A stretch of 64,000 nucleotides of DNA from CAZVNZ01 sp964628515 (GTDB lineage Bacteria > Bacillota > Clostridia > Christensenellales > Christensenellaceae): NCBI GenBank assembly GCA_964628515.1, contig CAZVNZ010000004.1:62001-126000 (forward strand), read 5' to 3'. The position numbers were made by a program, and so were the translations under genes. The notes beneath the pieces were generated by a model that had not been told where the DNA came from, did not search any database, and saw nothing but the letters and a program-made list of their open reading frames with translations. Of the stretch, positions 53,016-61,618 are shown piece after piece; the stretch's first letter is position 1, and every line of letters begins with the position of its first letter.

Positions 53016-54407
53016 ATGCACAAAGAGACAAGCGAAAGCTTTTTATTGCATTTTACTCAAATGCTGACGGGTAAAACCATTTTAACAGAGGTAGTTAGCG
53101 AAGCTATTACCCTTATTTGCAAGCGTTTTGGTTTTCATAGTGGACTTATTTACGAGGCAGATCAATGTTACGATTTTAAACTTAAAGAGCATTACACGGA
53201 CGAGGGCTACACGCCCAGAGAAAATTTTGAAATATACGAAATGAAGGCGGACAGTCGCAGACAACTTGCAGGCGAGACCATAGCATACGGCAGTACAAAA
53301 ACTAAAAACTCTCCTTACACAAACGAGCTTTTAGAGTTGTTTTGTGCCTTTCAAGTGGCCGTTTTGCCCATAGTAGACGAAAATATGCGCATTTACGGCT
53401 TAATTGTGTTTTTAAACGTAGAAGAAAAGGAGCCTTTAACTACCGAAGAAAAAAATCAGTTGCAAATATTGCTACCCATACTAAACAGATATGTGGAGGT
53501 GCGTATGTACCAAAACAAACTGGTGTTTGCAAGAGGCTCTCTTGACAGTATTTTAGACAACACAGGCATAGATATTTATGTAAACGATTTTAATACCCAC
53601 GATATACTTTACGTTAATAAATCCATGGCGGCGCCCTACGGTGGCAGCGGACGTTTTTACGACAATAAATGTTGGCAGGTGCTTTTTCCGGGTCAACAAG
53701 GGCCTTGCGATTTTTGCCCTCAAGAAAAACTGATAGACAGCAATGGCGAGCCTACAAAGGTATACACTTGGGATTATCAACGAGCTTTTGACGGCTCGTG
53801 GTTTAGAGTGTTTAGTGCCGCATTTAGATGGATAGACGGACGTCTTGCCCATGTGGTGAGCAGTGCGGATATTACAGACAGCAAGAAAAACGAAGAACTT
53901 ATTAAATATATGGCAAACTACGACTCCCTAACCAACCTGCCCAACCGCAGAATGTTACTTGAAAAATGCGAGGATTGCATTAAAAACGCAAAAGAGGGAG
54001 ACCGTGGCTATGTAATGTTTTTTGATATAGACAATTTTAAAACAATAAACGACACTTTAGGGCATGACGCCGGCGACGAATTTTTACAGAAGTTAGGAGA
54101 GTTTTTCTCCTCAATACCTTTAATTAAGGACGCAGTATACAGAAACGGCGGAGACGAATTTGTAGTGATATTATGCGAGAATTTGCTACAAAACAATGTC
54201 AGAGATTTAGGCACATTTATACTCTCTCGGTTTAAAAAGCCCTGGGTGCTTAAAAAGGGAGAGGTTTTCAGCAACACGAGTATTGGAGTTGCATGTTTTC
54301 CTACGGACGGAAAAACAGCAGACGAACTGTTGCACAAGGCAGACCAAGCAATGTATAAGGTGAAAAATGCAGGCGGCGGCGGTTTTATGTTTGCTCGGGA
54401 TGTTTAG
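53016..54407 (+). CDS. Diguanylate cyclase with GAF-like and PAS domains
   Basis: 463-residue cytoplasmic signalling protein. A GAF-like sensor covers about 15-165, a PAS domain about 175-290 (DSILDNTGIDIYVNDFNTHDILYVNKS..), and the GGDEF domain 300-463. The PAS contains GPCDFCP near 228, a paired-cysteine motif that could sense redox or bind a cofactor. The active site GGDEF is intact near 380 in YRNGGDEFVVIL. The inhibitory I-site is lost: the residues before it read LIKD instead of RxxD. It should make cyclic di-GMP without product inhibition. No EAL partner or c-di-GMP riboswitch was noticed in the window. Confidence 0.88.
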   Translation: MHKETSESFLLHFTQMLTGKTILTEVVSEAITLICKRFGFHSGLIYEADQCYDFKLKEHYTDEGYTPRENFEIYEMKADSRRQLAGETIAYGSTKTKNSPYTNELLELFCAFQVAVLPIVDENMRIYGLIVFLNVEEKEPLTTEEKNQLQILLPILNRYVEVRMYQNKLVFARGSLDSILDNTGIDIYVNDFNTHDILYVNKSMAAPYGGSGRFYDNKCWQVLFPGQQGPCDFCPQEKLIDSNGEPTKVYTWDYQRAFDGSWFRVFSAAFRWIDGRLAHVVSSADITDSKKNEELIKYMANYDSLTNLPNRRMLLEKCEDCIKNAKEGDRGYVMFFDIDNFKTINDTLGHDAGDEFLQKLGEFFSSIPLIKDAVYRNGGDEFVVILCENLLQNNVRDLGTFILSRFKKPWVLKKGEVFSNTSIGVACFPTDGKTADELLHKADQAMYKVKNAGGGGFMFARDV

Positions 54408-54507
54408 GGGGATAGTGGTTTTGGTACATATGCGTGTAGAGTGTATTGTATCTTGGAAATAGTTTTGGGATTGTTTGGAGTGTGTGAGGTTTTGTAGAAA
54501 AAAGCTG

Positions 54508-54620
54508 TTGTAATTTTTGGTGAGAGATATTATAATGGTGGTAGGGAAAACACTTTTTAGCGGTTAGCCCATAGAATTGAAGAAAAAAATTCGACCGTTC
54601 TCATAGCCAACTGAGAACGG
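54508..54620 (+). ncRNA. Orphan antisense antitoxin RNA, third locus (promoter and body)
   Basis: Promoter TTGTAA (54508-54513), 17 bp, TATAAT (54531-54536), with the transcript expected to run from about 54543 (GTAGGGAAAACAC..) to the hairpin CCGTTCTCA/TGAGAACGG (54594-54620). This is the same as the unit 1 antisense of the tandem repeat at 32.7 kb, in opposite orientation. The toxin opposite it has lost its start, so the RNA has no local target but could act on the distant copies. Confidence 0.55.
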
Positions 54621-54661
54621 TTATTTCTTTACAGATATTACAAGTAGTAAAATTATAGTCA
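54621..54661 (-). pseudogene. Toxin remnant, third locus
   Basis: The complement encodes the last 13 codons and stop of the hydrophobic peptide (TIILLLVISVKK) exactly as in the tandem copies. The first third, the ribosome binding site and most of the leader are gone; the sequence switches at 54661 into a palindromic element. Beyond the element, the toxin promoter is still recognisable on the minus strand (complement of 54739-54767, TTTACC-17-TATAAT). Confidence 0.75.
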
Positions 54662-54728
54662 TAGCTACTTAATTTATATTGTTCGCTTTGCGAACGAAAT
54701 TAATGTAGCTATATGTTCATTTTATACC
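54659..54728. repeat. Palindromic repeat element, copy B, inserted in the toxin locus
   Basis: A 50 bp near-palindrome (54662-54711) runs from TAGCTAC to GTAGCTA with a central GTTCGC-TTT-GCGAAC hairpin, followed by ATATGTTCATTTTATACC. It aligns with copy A at 38704-38774 over its whole length. It replaces the region between the toxin transcription start and codon 8, so it looks like an insertion with deletion. Confidence 0.65.
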
Positions 54729-54840
54729 TACCGATTTTATTATAACATAGGGTGGAAAATAGGTAAAATCGGTTTTAATACATATATAGGTGGAATGTAT
54801 TGTATTTCGGAAATAGTTTTCGTATTACCGGAAAATTTTA

Positions 54841-56034
54841 CTACCCCACACAAATAATATCTACGCCGCCGCCTGTTATGGCTACGCCACCCTTTGGGGT
54901 TACAACATAGGTGTCTTCCACACCTACTACCCCTACATCTTCTATATGATACTTAGGCTCTACCGCTATTACCATATTTTCCGCCAAAGGTGCTTTAAAA
55001 CCAGGAGAGATTATGGGAAACTCGTCTACATTTAGACCTGTGCCGTGCCCCAAAAATTTAACCTGCTCTTTGCTTGTACCCATAAATCTGCGCTTAAATT
55101 CCTCGCTTAACCCATCTGTTATTTCCTTGTAAATATCACAAGGCAGGTTGTTTGGCTTTAGCTTTTTTGCCACCTCTTTTTGTACTTCCAAACACTTTTT
55201 ATGCAATACCTCGACATTTTGTGGCACACTTGTGCCGTAAATATATAATTGTGTTTTATCCGTGTGATAGCCGTCCACACCAAAGGATACATCCACAAAC
55301 ACTAAATCCCCCTTTTTCAGTAGGCGAGTTCTGTCGGGGAGTGCAGGGGTTGCAGGGTGCTCTCCCTTTTGCCCCCCGGGGCCGTCAAAGTTGGTGGGGT
55401 ATAGGGTGTTTTCCCCAAAGGAAATTTGCCCAAGGGCAATTTCTGTTTGAAACATTGCAAATCTGCAAAACCCTTGATGCCCCATTTTAACCGCTTCTGC
55501 GTATAAACTACCCATATATTCCGCTGCGGAAATCCCCTCTTTTAAAAACTTAGGAGCACAGTTAATCAAAAAATCGTTGTGCAACTCTCCGCATTCTTTT
55601 AGCACCTCTAACTCGTAGGCGCTTTTTATACTGCGTAACGTTTTAATTATGCCGTCTATCGGTTTAAGCTCGGAATGCTTTAAATGCTTTTTAAGCCTTT
55701 CTAACATTGCTACCGGCATTACCTCCGTCTCTGCATATAGGGTGCCGAAAACTTCATCACCAATAACAGGCAAAATATCTTTGTAGCTGTTAATTTCGTA
55801 AATATTGTCTAACAAAAATTCCTCTTTTGCCCTGTTAAAGCTTCTGCGCACAAAATATCTCACGGAGCCGTCTCTTGTAATAAGCAAAAGTGCATCCTGC
55901 ATTGTGCCTGTGTAGTAATATTGATTAACCTTGCTTACAATTACAATGCCGTCCCAGTCTGCATGGTGTGCGTTCATAGTCTTAATTAAATTGTCCACCC
56001 TTAGTATTAATGCTTTTTTGGTTAGTCCACTCAT
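54841..56034 (-). CDS. M24-family metallopeptidase (Xaa-Pro aminopeptidase-like)
   Basis: 397 residues. An N-terminal creatinase-like domain (about 1-150) is followed by the pita-bread catalytic domain. Metal ligands: Asp in FVDVSFGVDGYHTDKTQLY near 245 (two Asp), His in FLGHGTGLNVDEF near 330, Glu in IAVEPKYH near 355 and Glu in VGVEDTYVV near 370. All five are present, so peptidase activity on Xaa-Pro dipeptides is expected. It is translationally coupled (ATGA) to the RACE-type gene upstream, which is an unusual partner. Confidence 0.87.
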   Translation of the reverse strand: MSGLTKKALILRVDNLIKTMNAHHADWDGIVIVSKVNQYYYTGTMQDALLLITRDGSVRYFVRRSFNRAKEEFLLDNIYEINSYKDILPVIGDEVFGTLYAETEVMPVAMLERLKKHLKHSELKPIDGIIKTLRSIKSAYELEVLKECGELHNDFLINCAPKFLKEGISAAEYMGSLYAEAVKMGHQGFCRFAMFQTEIALGQISFGENTLYPTNFDGPGGQKGEHPATPALPDRTRLLKKGDLVFVDVSFGVDGYHTDKTQLYIYGTSVPQNVEVLHKKCLEVQKEVAKKLKPNNLPCDIYKEITDGLSEEFKRRFMGTSKEQVKFLGHGTGLNVDEFPIISPGFKAPLAENMVIAVEPKYHIEDVGVVGVEDTYVVTPKGGVAITGGGVDIICVG

Positions 56035-57896
56035 TTATTAAACATCCTTTCATCCGTATGAGGTAAAAACAGAGCGGAAACGTATTCGTCCATGTAGGAA
56101 GGCTCTGCACTTAAATCTATATAGGTTATTTTGTTTGCCAAATCGTCCAGCAAATGCCTGTGTTTTTGGCTTAGCAAAGTCATATATGCCCCCGTTAGAG
56201 AGGTGTTGCCCACAAATACGAATTTTTCCGTAGGTATACCCGGCATAAGTCCTATTTTTTGGGATTTTTCTATATCCAAATACCGACCAAAACCTCCGGC
56301 AACATATATTTTGGATAGGCAATCAAAATCCATCTCCACCGATTTTAACATGGTGAGACAGGCGGAGAAAATAGCTGCTTTGGCTCTTATTAGATTGTCT
56401 ATATCGTTTTCGGAAATGTATATCCCGCCCTTTTCTTTAGAGGTAAGATAGTATCGTGCCGATTTATTGGAAAAGTCTATGGCATCGCACTTAAAGGTGG
56501 TTGAAAACTTGCCGTTAGGCTCTAAAATGCCATGCTCGAATAGTTGAGCAATAAGAGAAATCATTCCCGAACCGCAAATGCCCTTAGGCACAACATCACC
56601 AATAGTGGAAAAACTGCTTAAACCTGTGGTTTTATCCACCTCTATGGTTTCTATTGCACCCACAGAGGCACGCATGCCGTACTCTATACCGCCCCCCTCA
56701 AAAGCAGGACCGGCAGAGCAAGCGCAGGACAGCAGAAACTCGTTGTTGCCCATTACAATTTCTCCGTTAGTGCCGATGTCTATAAATAAGTCCACATCCT
56801 CACTGTAAAGAGCAAAATCCGTACACAGTATGCCCGAGGTAATGTCTCCTCCCACATAACTGCCTACGTTTGGCGCAACATACCCTCTTGCATAGGGATA
56901 CACCTTTATACCCAGCTCTTTTGCCGTATAAACGGGAGAAAAGTACACCGCCGGTGTGTAGGGCTCTAAGCGGATATACTCAGGCTCTATTCCGTAGAAC
57001 AGATGTATCATAACCGTGTTGCCTGCAATGGAAAGGTTGTACACGTCGTTGCAATTTATACCCTCGGTTGTAAGTATGTCATCTATAAGCCCGTTGATGG
57101 TGCCAAGTATTCTGCTTTTAAGCTCGTCTATTCTTTGTTGATTTTTGCAATAGCTGATACGGGAAATAACGTCAAGCCCACACTCTATTTGTGCGTTATA
57201 GTTGGTTTTGGACGCCATAATATGCCCGTTTTGCATATCTATAAGCTGTACCGCTACGGTGGTTGTGCCAATATCTATGCACAGTCCGTAGGTATGTTTT
57301 TGGGTGTTAAAAATATCGCAAATATATAAAATATTGTTTTCTATGTACTTTGCAAGGTAAATTTTACCGTCGTTTTCCCTTAAAACATTGGGCAAGGAGG
57401 CAAAAACCTCTAAGGGTATTTTAACATCCAAAACCCCTGTTTTTGCAATTAGAGTTTTCTTCAGTCTGTCAAAATCCGAAAGCCCGTCTTGCATTTCGGG
57501 GGCAAAAACCTCCGCTTCCATAACATCCACAAGGGGAGAAATATCCTCTTTGGAAGGAAAAAGCGCACTTTTAATTTGAGTGTTTTTAAGTACATCTTCA
57601 AATTTACCGCTTTCGTCTTTTAAATTGGAGATTATGGTTAGTGTGACATCCGAGTTTCCCACCACCGTTTTACAGGTTAGTACGTAGCCTTGTTTTTCTA
57701 ACTCGTCGTTAATTACGCCGTTGTTGGTAAAAACAACATCCCCCTCTTCTATTTTGGCAAGGCATTTTCCGCAAATACCTCTGCCGCCGCAGGGTAGGGA
57801 AATGTCTACATTGTGGGTTTTTGCGATTTCCGAGAGTAAATCTCCGCTGTTTGCGGTAATAACTTTGTTTTCCGGCAAAAAAGTAACATTTGGCAT
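56031..57896 (-). CDS. ASKHA/[2Fe-2S] corrinoid-activation (RACE, DUF4445) protein
   Basis: 621 residues. The N-terminal ferredoxin domain has cysteines in CGGRGICGKC (36-45) and LTCKT near 75. A middle linker domain follows. The C-terminal ASKHA ATPase starts at GLCIDIGTTTVAVQLIDM near 205 and has IDIGTNGEIVMG near 365 and VAGGFGRYLDIE near 555. These enzymes reductively reactivate cobalamin-dependent methyltransferases with ATP. No corrinoid protein or methyltransferase gene is nearby, so its client is unknown. Confidence 0.85.
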   Translation of the reverse strand: MPNVTFLPENKVITANSGDLLSEIAKTHNVDISLPCGGRGICGKCLAKIEEGDVVFTNNGVINDELEKQGYVLTCKTVVGNSDVTLTIISNLKDESGKFEDVLKNTQIKSALFPSKEDISPLVDVMEAEVFAPEMQDGLSDFDRLKKTLIAKTGVLDVKIPLEVFASLPNVLRENDGKIYLAKYIENNILYICDIFNTQKHTYGLCIDIGTTTVAVQLIDMQNGHIMASKTNYNAQIECGLDVISRISYCKNQQRIDELKSRILGTINGLIDDILTTEGINCNDVYNLSIAGNTVMIHLFYGIEPEYIRLEPYTPAVYFSPVYTAKELGIKVYPYARGYVAPNVGSYVGGDITSGILCTDFALYSEDVDLFIDIGTNGEIVMGNNEFLLSCACSAGPAFEGGGIEYGMRASVGAIETIEVDKTTGLSSFSTIGDVVPKGICGSGMISLIAQLFEHGILEPNGKFSTTFKCDAIDFSNKSARYYLTSKEKGGIYISENDIDNLIRAKAAIFSACLTMLKSVEMDFDCLSKIYVAGGFGRYLDIEKSQKIGLMPGIPTEKFVFVGNTSLTGAYMTLLSQKHRHLLDDLANKITYIDLSAEPSYMDEYVSALFLPHTDERMFNK

Positions 57897-57900
57897 AACA

Positions 57901-58812
57901 TTATCCTCGCTTTAGTTTGCATTTTTTGTAGGCTTTTTTAAATTCCTTTTTCTCCTCGAAGGGTATAACCGTCTCTCCGTTAAAGTTTACATTGTAAAAT
58001 GCGCTTTTAACACTTGTTATATCCTTTGTGCCGTTAAAGTAGTCGTCTAAAATATCTATGTATTTTAAGCTGTCCTCTATGGCAATATCTATGAGTTTAT
58101 AGTATTTCTCAAAATCATCCGAGCTTTTTATTTTCTCTAAAGGTAAATATACCACAGAAAATATATTAATTTGCATAAAAAAATTGAAAAATTTATAAAA
58201 ATAATATTTTTTTTTGCTCATTTCAAAAAACTCGTTATTCATTTTTGCGTAATACTTGTAGGCCAAAGTATAGGGTTTTTCCTTAACGGTAAAACCGTTG
58301 TATACCGCACCTGCTATATATGTAACAAAATCGTCTATTTCTCCGGAATTGTCGTAAGTCTCTTTTAATATATCCGCTCTGTTGATTTTTGTTGCATCCA
58401 AGCCAAATTTGTCCTTTAGATACATGCTGTCCAAGTCGTGCTCTAACCGTAAGTGCTTAGAATAGCTTTTAGCCTCTGCGGAAATTACCGGGTGCAACCT
58501 TCTGTCCAAGCAGTAGTGAGACACATAGCCGTAAATAAACGCTTTTAGTACATCTGAGTTTTTTTCTTTAATATACTGCGCACTTTTTACAAAAAACATT
58601 TGTGGGCGCATATGGTGCATTGCGTAGCCCAGCATCTTTATTTTTGGTTCTACAAACATACAATAATACTTATAAAAGTATAAATAATCCGCACCTTGTG
58701 TTCCCGAATAAAACGCTCCTTTATTATTTTCTATAACCGCTTTTGCTGTTTGGTTTTCAATCTTTTCCCTTATACAATCACCTGTTTGCACGTGTGTAAA
58801 AAATGCAGGCAT
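57901..58812 (-). CDS. Zinc-dependent phospholipase C-like protein
   Basis: 303 residues. The N-terminal MPAFFTHVQTGDCIREKI, the GTQGADYLYFYKYY segment near 38, HHMRPQMFF near 66, and YVSHYCLDRRLHPVI near 95 supply the His/Asp ligands of the zinc-dependent phospholipase C fold seen in clostridial proteins of this type. No signal peptide is present, unlike secreted phospholipases, so it may act in the cytoplasm. It is 4 bp from the RACE gene and probably the first gene of that three-gene run. Confidence 0.7.
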   Translation of the reverse strand: MPAFFTHVQTGDCIREKIENQTAKAVIENNKGAFYSGTQGADYLYFYKYYCMFVEPKIKMLGYAMHHMRPQMFFVKSAQYIKEKNSDVLKAFIYGYVSHYCLDRRLHPVISAEAKSYSKHLRLEHDLDSMYLKDKFGLDATKINRADILKETYDNSGEIDDFVTYIAGAVYNGFTVKEKPYTLAYKYYAKMNNEFFEMSKKKYYFYKFFNFFMQINIFSVVYLPLEKIKSSDDFEKYYKLIDIAIEDSLKYIDILDDYFNGTKDITSVKSAFYNVNFNGETVIPFEEKKEFKKAYKKCKLKRG

Positions 58813-58850
58813 ACTTTCCCTCTAACAATCTATCTGTTATAGCATTTTAT

Positions 58851-58873
58851 CTAAAGTTATGCAATAACTTTAG
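58851..58873. repeat. Perfect 10 bp inverted repeat near a repeat-element match
   Basis: CTAAAGTTAT (58851-58860) and ATAACTTTAG (58864-58873) flank GCA. It is preceded by TATAGCATTTTATCT (58838-58852) and followed by GGTATAA, both also adjacent to palindromic element A at 38.7 kb. It may be another, more diverged member of that repeat family. Confidence 0.35.
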
Positions 58874-58973
58874 GTATAATACAATTTATAATACAATATT
58901 ATAATAAACAGTATATCACAAAAAAGCATTTATGCCAAAGGAAATTACTAAAACCGCTCGTCAAACAAAAAAC

Positions 58974-59002
58974 TTGTAACAAAGGGGATTTGCTGATATA
59001 CT
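58974..59002 (+). promoter_or_regulatory. Promoter of hisC-tyrA
   Basis: TTGTAA (58974-58979), 17 bp, TATACT (58997-59002); start near 59009, leaving a leader of about 32 nt. That is too short for a T-box or attenuator. Confidence 0.6.
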
Positions 59003-59040
59003 AATACTGCAAAAATATTGTAAAAAGGCAGGAAAACAAT

Positions 59041-60069
59041 ATGTATTTAAGCGGTAAGGCTCAAAAACTTATACCTTACAAAGCAGGGGAACAACCAAAC
59101 GAAGAATTTATAAAGTTAAACACCAACGAAAACCCGTACCCACCTCCTCCAAAACTAAAGGAGGAGCTTATAAGCGCATCGCAAAATTTGCAACTATACC
59201 CAAAACCAAATGCAGATTTGCTAAGGTCTGCCATTGCCAAACATCACCATTTAAAAGAGGAAAATGTGTTTTGCGCAAACGGCTCGGACGAGGCACTGGC
59301 ACTTTGCTACCTTGCTTTTTTTGATGATGAAGTTACAACCTACGATGTTTCCTACAGCTTTTATCCGGTGTGGGCAGGGCTTTTTTCCAATACTCTTAAG
59401 CAAATACCCTTGCTTGAGGATTTCTACCCCAATGTTTTGGCAATGAAAGGGCATAAAAATGTGCTTATTGCAAACCCAAACGCACCCACGGGCATAGCAT
59501 TAAAAGAGGAAGATTTAGAAGAGATTATCGCATCTACAAAGGGTGCGTGTGTAATAGATGAGGCATATATAGATTTTGGAGGAGTAAGTGCGGTAAAATT
59601 TATACCCAAGTACAAAAATTTAGTGGTGGTGCGCACCATGTCTAAGTACAACTCTTTAGCCGGAATGCGTATAGGCTACGTAATGGGAGACGCAGGTTTA
59701 ATTGCAGGGCTAAACACCGTAAAAGACAGCTTTAACTCCTACCCCTTAGACACTTTAGCCCAAAGGGCAGGGGTTTTTGCCATTGAAAACGATGTTTATT
59801 TTATGCAAAACGCAAAGCAGATAATAAGCACAAGGCAGTACACAATAAACGCACTAAACGGTATGGGCATAGAGGTTTTGCCCTCGTCTACCAACTTTAT
59901 ATTTGCAAAATTTGACAATGCAAAAGAGGTATTTAGCAAGCTGTACGCCAAAAAAATACTTGTAAGGCACTTTGAAATGCCACGAATATCTGATTTTTTA
60001 CGCATCACCATAGGCACAAGACAGCAAATGGAAATATTTACAGAAGGAATTAAAGAGATATGCAAATAG
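59041..60069 (+). CDS. hisC: Histidinol-phosphate/aromatic aminotransferase
   Basis: 342-residue fold-type I PLP enzyme. N-terminal KLNTNENPYPPPPKL near 27, GSDEALALCYLAF near 81, NPNAPTGIAL near 142, and the PLP lysine in TMSKYNSLAGMRIGY near 202. It belongs to the HisC family. The partner is TyrA, overlapping by 10 bp, so it may serve as an aromatic (phenylpyruvate/hydroxyphenylpyruvate) aminotransferase instead of, or as well as, in histidine synthesis. No his genes are near. Confidence 0.88.
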   Translation: MYLSGKAQKLIPYKAGEQPNEEFIKLNTNENPYPPPPKLKEELISASQNLQLYPKPNADLLRSAIAKHHHLKEENVFCANGSDEALALCYLAFFDDEVTTYDVSYSFYPVWAGLFSNTLKQIPLLEDFYPNVLAMKGHKNVLIANPNAPTGIALKEEDLEEIIASTKGACVIDEAYIDFGGVSAVKFIPKYKNLVVVRTMSKYNSLAGMRIGYVMGDAGLIAGLNTVKDSFNSYPLDTLAQRAGVFAIENDVYFMQNAKQIISTRQYTINALNGMGIEVLPSSTNFIFAKFDNAKEVFSKLYAKKILVRHFEMPRISDFLRITIGTRQQMEIFTEGIKEICK

Positions 60070-60860
60070 GAATAGCCGGTCTTGGTTTAATGGGAGGCTC
60101 TTTAGCAAAAGCAATTAAAGCGCATACAACTCACAAAGTACACGGTTTTGATATTAACGGTGATGTGGAAAAACAAGCTCTTGCAGACGGCGCCATAGAC
60201 GCTGTTTTGGGTATAGAGGTTTGCGATTTGGTTTTTGTGTGCTTTTACCCCAAAGCAGTAATAAATTACGTTGCCACCACCGCTTTTAAAGAGGGTGCAA
60301 TAGTAGCGGATATTTGCGGTGTAAAGGAATGTCTGGAATGTTTGAGTGATGTTAGCGGTATTAGATACGTAGGCACGCACCCAATGGCAGGCAGGGAAGT
60401 CAGCGGTTATTTTGCAAGTAAGGCGGACTTATTTACAAATGCGTCCTTTATAATTACCACAAACGCAAAAACGGATACAAATTCGGTGGTGGTTTTAGAG
60501 GAATTAGCAAAGCAAATAGGGTTTAAGCAAATAACAAAATGCACGGCAAAAAAGCACGATAAGGTAATAGCCTACACCTCTCAGCTTGCCCATATAGTTT
60601 CTAACGCCTATGTAAAAAGCGAGACTTCAAGGCAGTTTGCAGGCTTTTCCGCAGGGAGCTTTCAAGATTTAACAAGGGTAGCAAAGCTAAACGCAAAGAT
60701 GTGGAGCGAGCTTTTTTTAGAAAACGCAGATAATTTAACGGAGGAAATAGACACTCTTATTAAGCATTTAGAGGAAATCAAGGGGACTATTGCGGGCAGA
60801 GACGAGGCTGCGCTTGAAAGGTTGCTTAAAGAGGGCAGCGATATTCGGGAGGGAATTTAG
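60060..60860 (+). CDS. tyrA: Prephenate dehydrogenase
   Basis: 266-residue NAD(P)-dependent enzyme for tyrosine synthesis. Rossmann motif GIAGLGLMGGSLAKAIK at 4-20, VFVCFYPKAVINYV near 58, CGVKECL near 87, and THPMAGREVSGY near 104, which contains the conserved His of TyrA. The C-terminal dimerisation helices include HDKVIAYTSQLAHIVSNA near 164. It has no ACT domain, so feedback control would need another mechanism. It overlaps hisC by 10 bp. Confidence 0.9.
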   Translation: MQIGIAGLGLMGGSLAKAIKAHTTHKVHGFDINGDVEKQALADGAIDAVLGIEVCDLVFVCFYPKAVINYVATTAFKEGAIVADICGVKECLECLSDVSGIRYVGTHPMAGREVSGYFASKADLFTNASFIITTNAKTDTNSVVVLEELAKQIGFKQITKCTAKKHDKVIAYTSQLAHIVSNAYVKSETSRQFAGFSAGSFQDLTRVAKLNAKMWSELFLENADNLTEEIDTLIKHLEEIKGTIAGRDEAALERLLKEGSDIREGI

Positions 60861-60896
60861 GGGTTTCTTGGGGATTCCTTCGAGGATGCTCCTTCT

Positions 60897-60951
60897 AATC
60901 ACTAACCACTACCCACTAATAATTCTCAATTCTGCATTATCCATTATCAAT
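60897..60951. repeat. Degenerate short-motif intergenic repeat
   Basis: After tyrA the sequence is a chain of related short words: AATCACTAACCACTACCCACTA, then ATTCTCAATTCTGCATTATCCATTATCAATT (shown here only in outline). Read on the minus strand it is successive TAATGGATAATG- and GTGGGTAGTGGTTAGTG-like units. Similar strings occur between genes in many Bacillota genomes. No coding potential is seen. A weak minus-strand hairpin with a T run (around 60958-60980) follows. Confidence 0.35.
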
Positions 60952-61004
60952 TAAAAAAAGAGCTTTGCCCAAGCAAAACCCCAAAGGAATACCCAAAAAC
61001 CACC

Positions 61005-61445
61005 CTAAACACCCCTCTCCTTAATAATAATATTAGCAGCCGAGGAAATTAAGTTTATAAACTCAATATCGCTCCTAAAAGATTGGGTTTTGTTTTTTTC
61101 TATCCAGGTAAGTTTGCCCTGCCAGGTTGCGTTTTGCCTATATTGAACGTAAATAATAAAGGTTGCCGCCTCCCCTTTTTTGACAGGCTCTCCCTCGTTT
61201 GAAAGGTCTGTGGACATTATTGACTCTGTGTTTGGGAGCTTTTTGAAAGTCCTGCGTTTTTCCGCCGCTTCGGGTAGGTTGGTGGCATCAAAAATAGCCT
61301 CCATTTCCAAAAAAATTTGCTCTATGCCGTAAAAAGGCTTTTTTTCCATTAAACTTTTGTGGTATATTCTACCCGTTAAATTATGCTTATCTATTTCGTC
61401 TACGCAAACGTAGGTAATATTTTGCATATAAATTATCGTGGACAT
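61005..61445 (-). CDS. Conserved-looking small protein, unknown function
   Basis: 146 residues, soluble, mixed alpha/beta, no signal peptide or membrane helix. It starts MSTIIYMQNITYVCVDEIDKH and contains RRTFKKLPNTES near 67 and FIIYVQYRQNATWQGKLTWI near 93. No family was recognised. The start has a good site (AAGGGAGCAGAT before ATG). It stands alone between tyrA (convergent) and the His-rich membrane protein gene. Confidence 0.6.
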   Translation of the reverse strand: MSTIIYMQNITYVCVDEIDKHNLTGRIYHKSLMEKKPFYGIEQIFLEMEAIFDATNLPEAAEKRRTFKKLPNTESIMSTDLSNEGEPVKKGEAATFIIYVQYRQNATWQGKLTWIEKNKTQSFRSDIEFINLISSAANIIIKERGV

Positions 61446-61618
61446 ATCTGCTCCCTTATTTGTATTAATATAATAATAGCAGATGTACTACATTTTTACA
61501 ACTGTGTTTTGTGTCAAATCTTTCTAATTTCATAAGTTTTTTACATTGCATGCCCGATAAATCCGACTTTTACCGAAGTGTGCATTTTACTACACGATTA
61601 CGCACCGATAGCATACAA

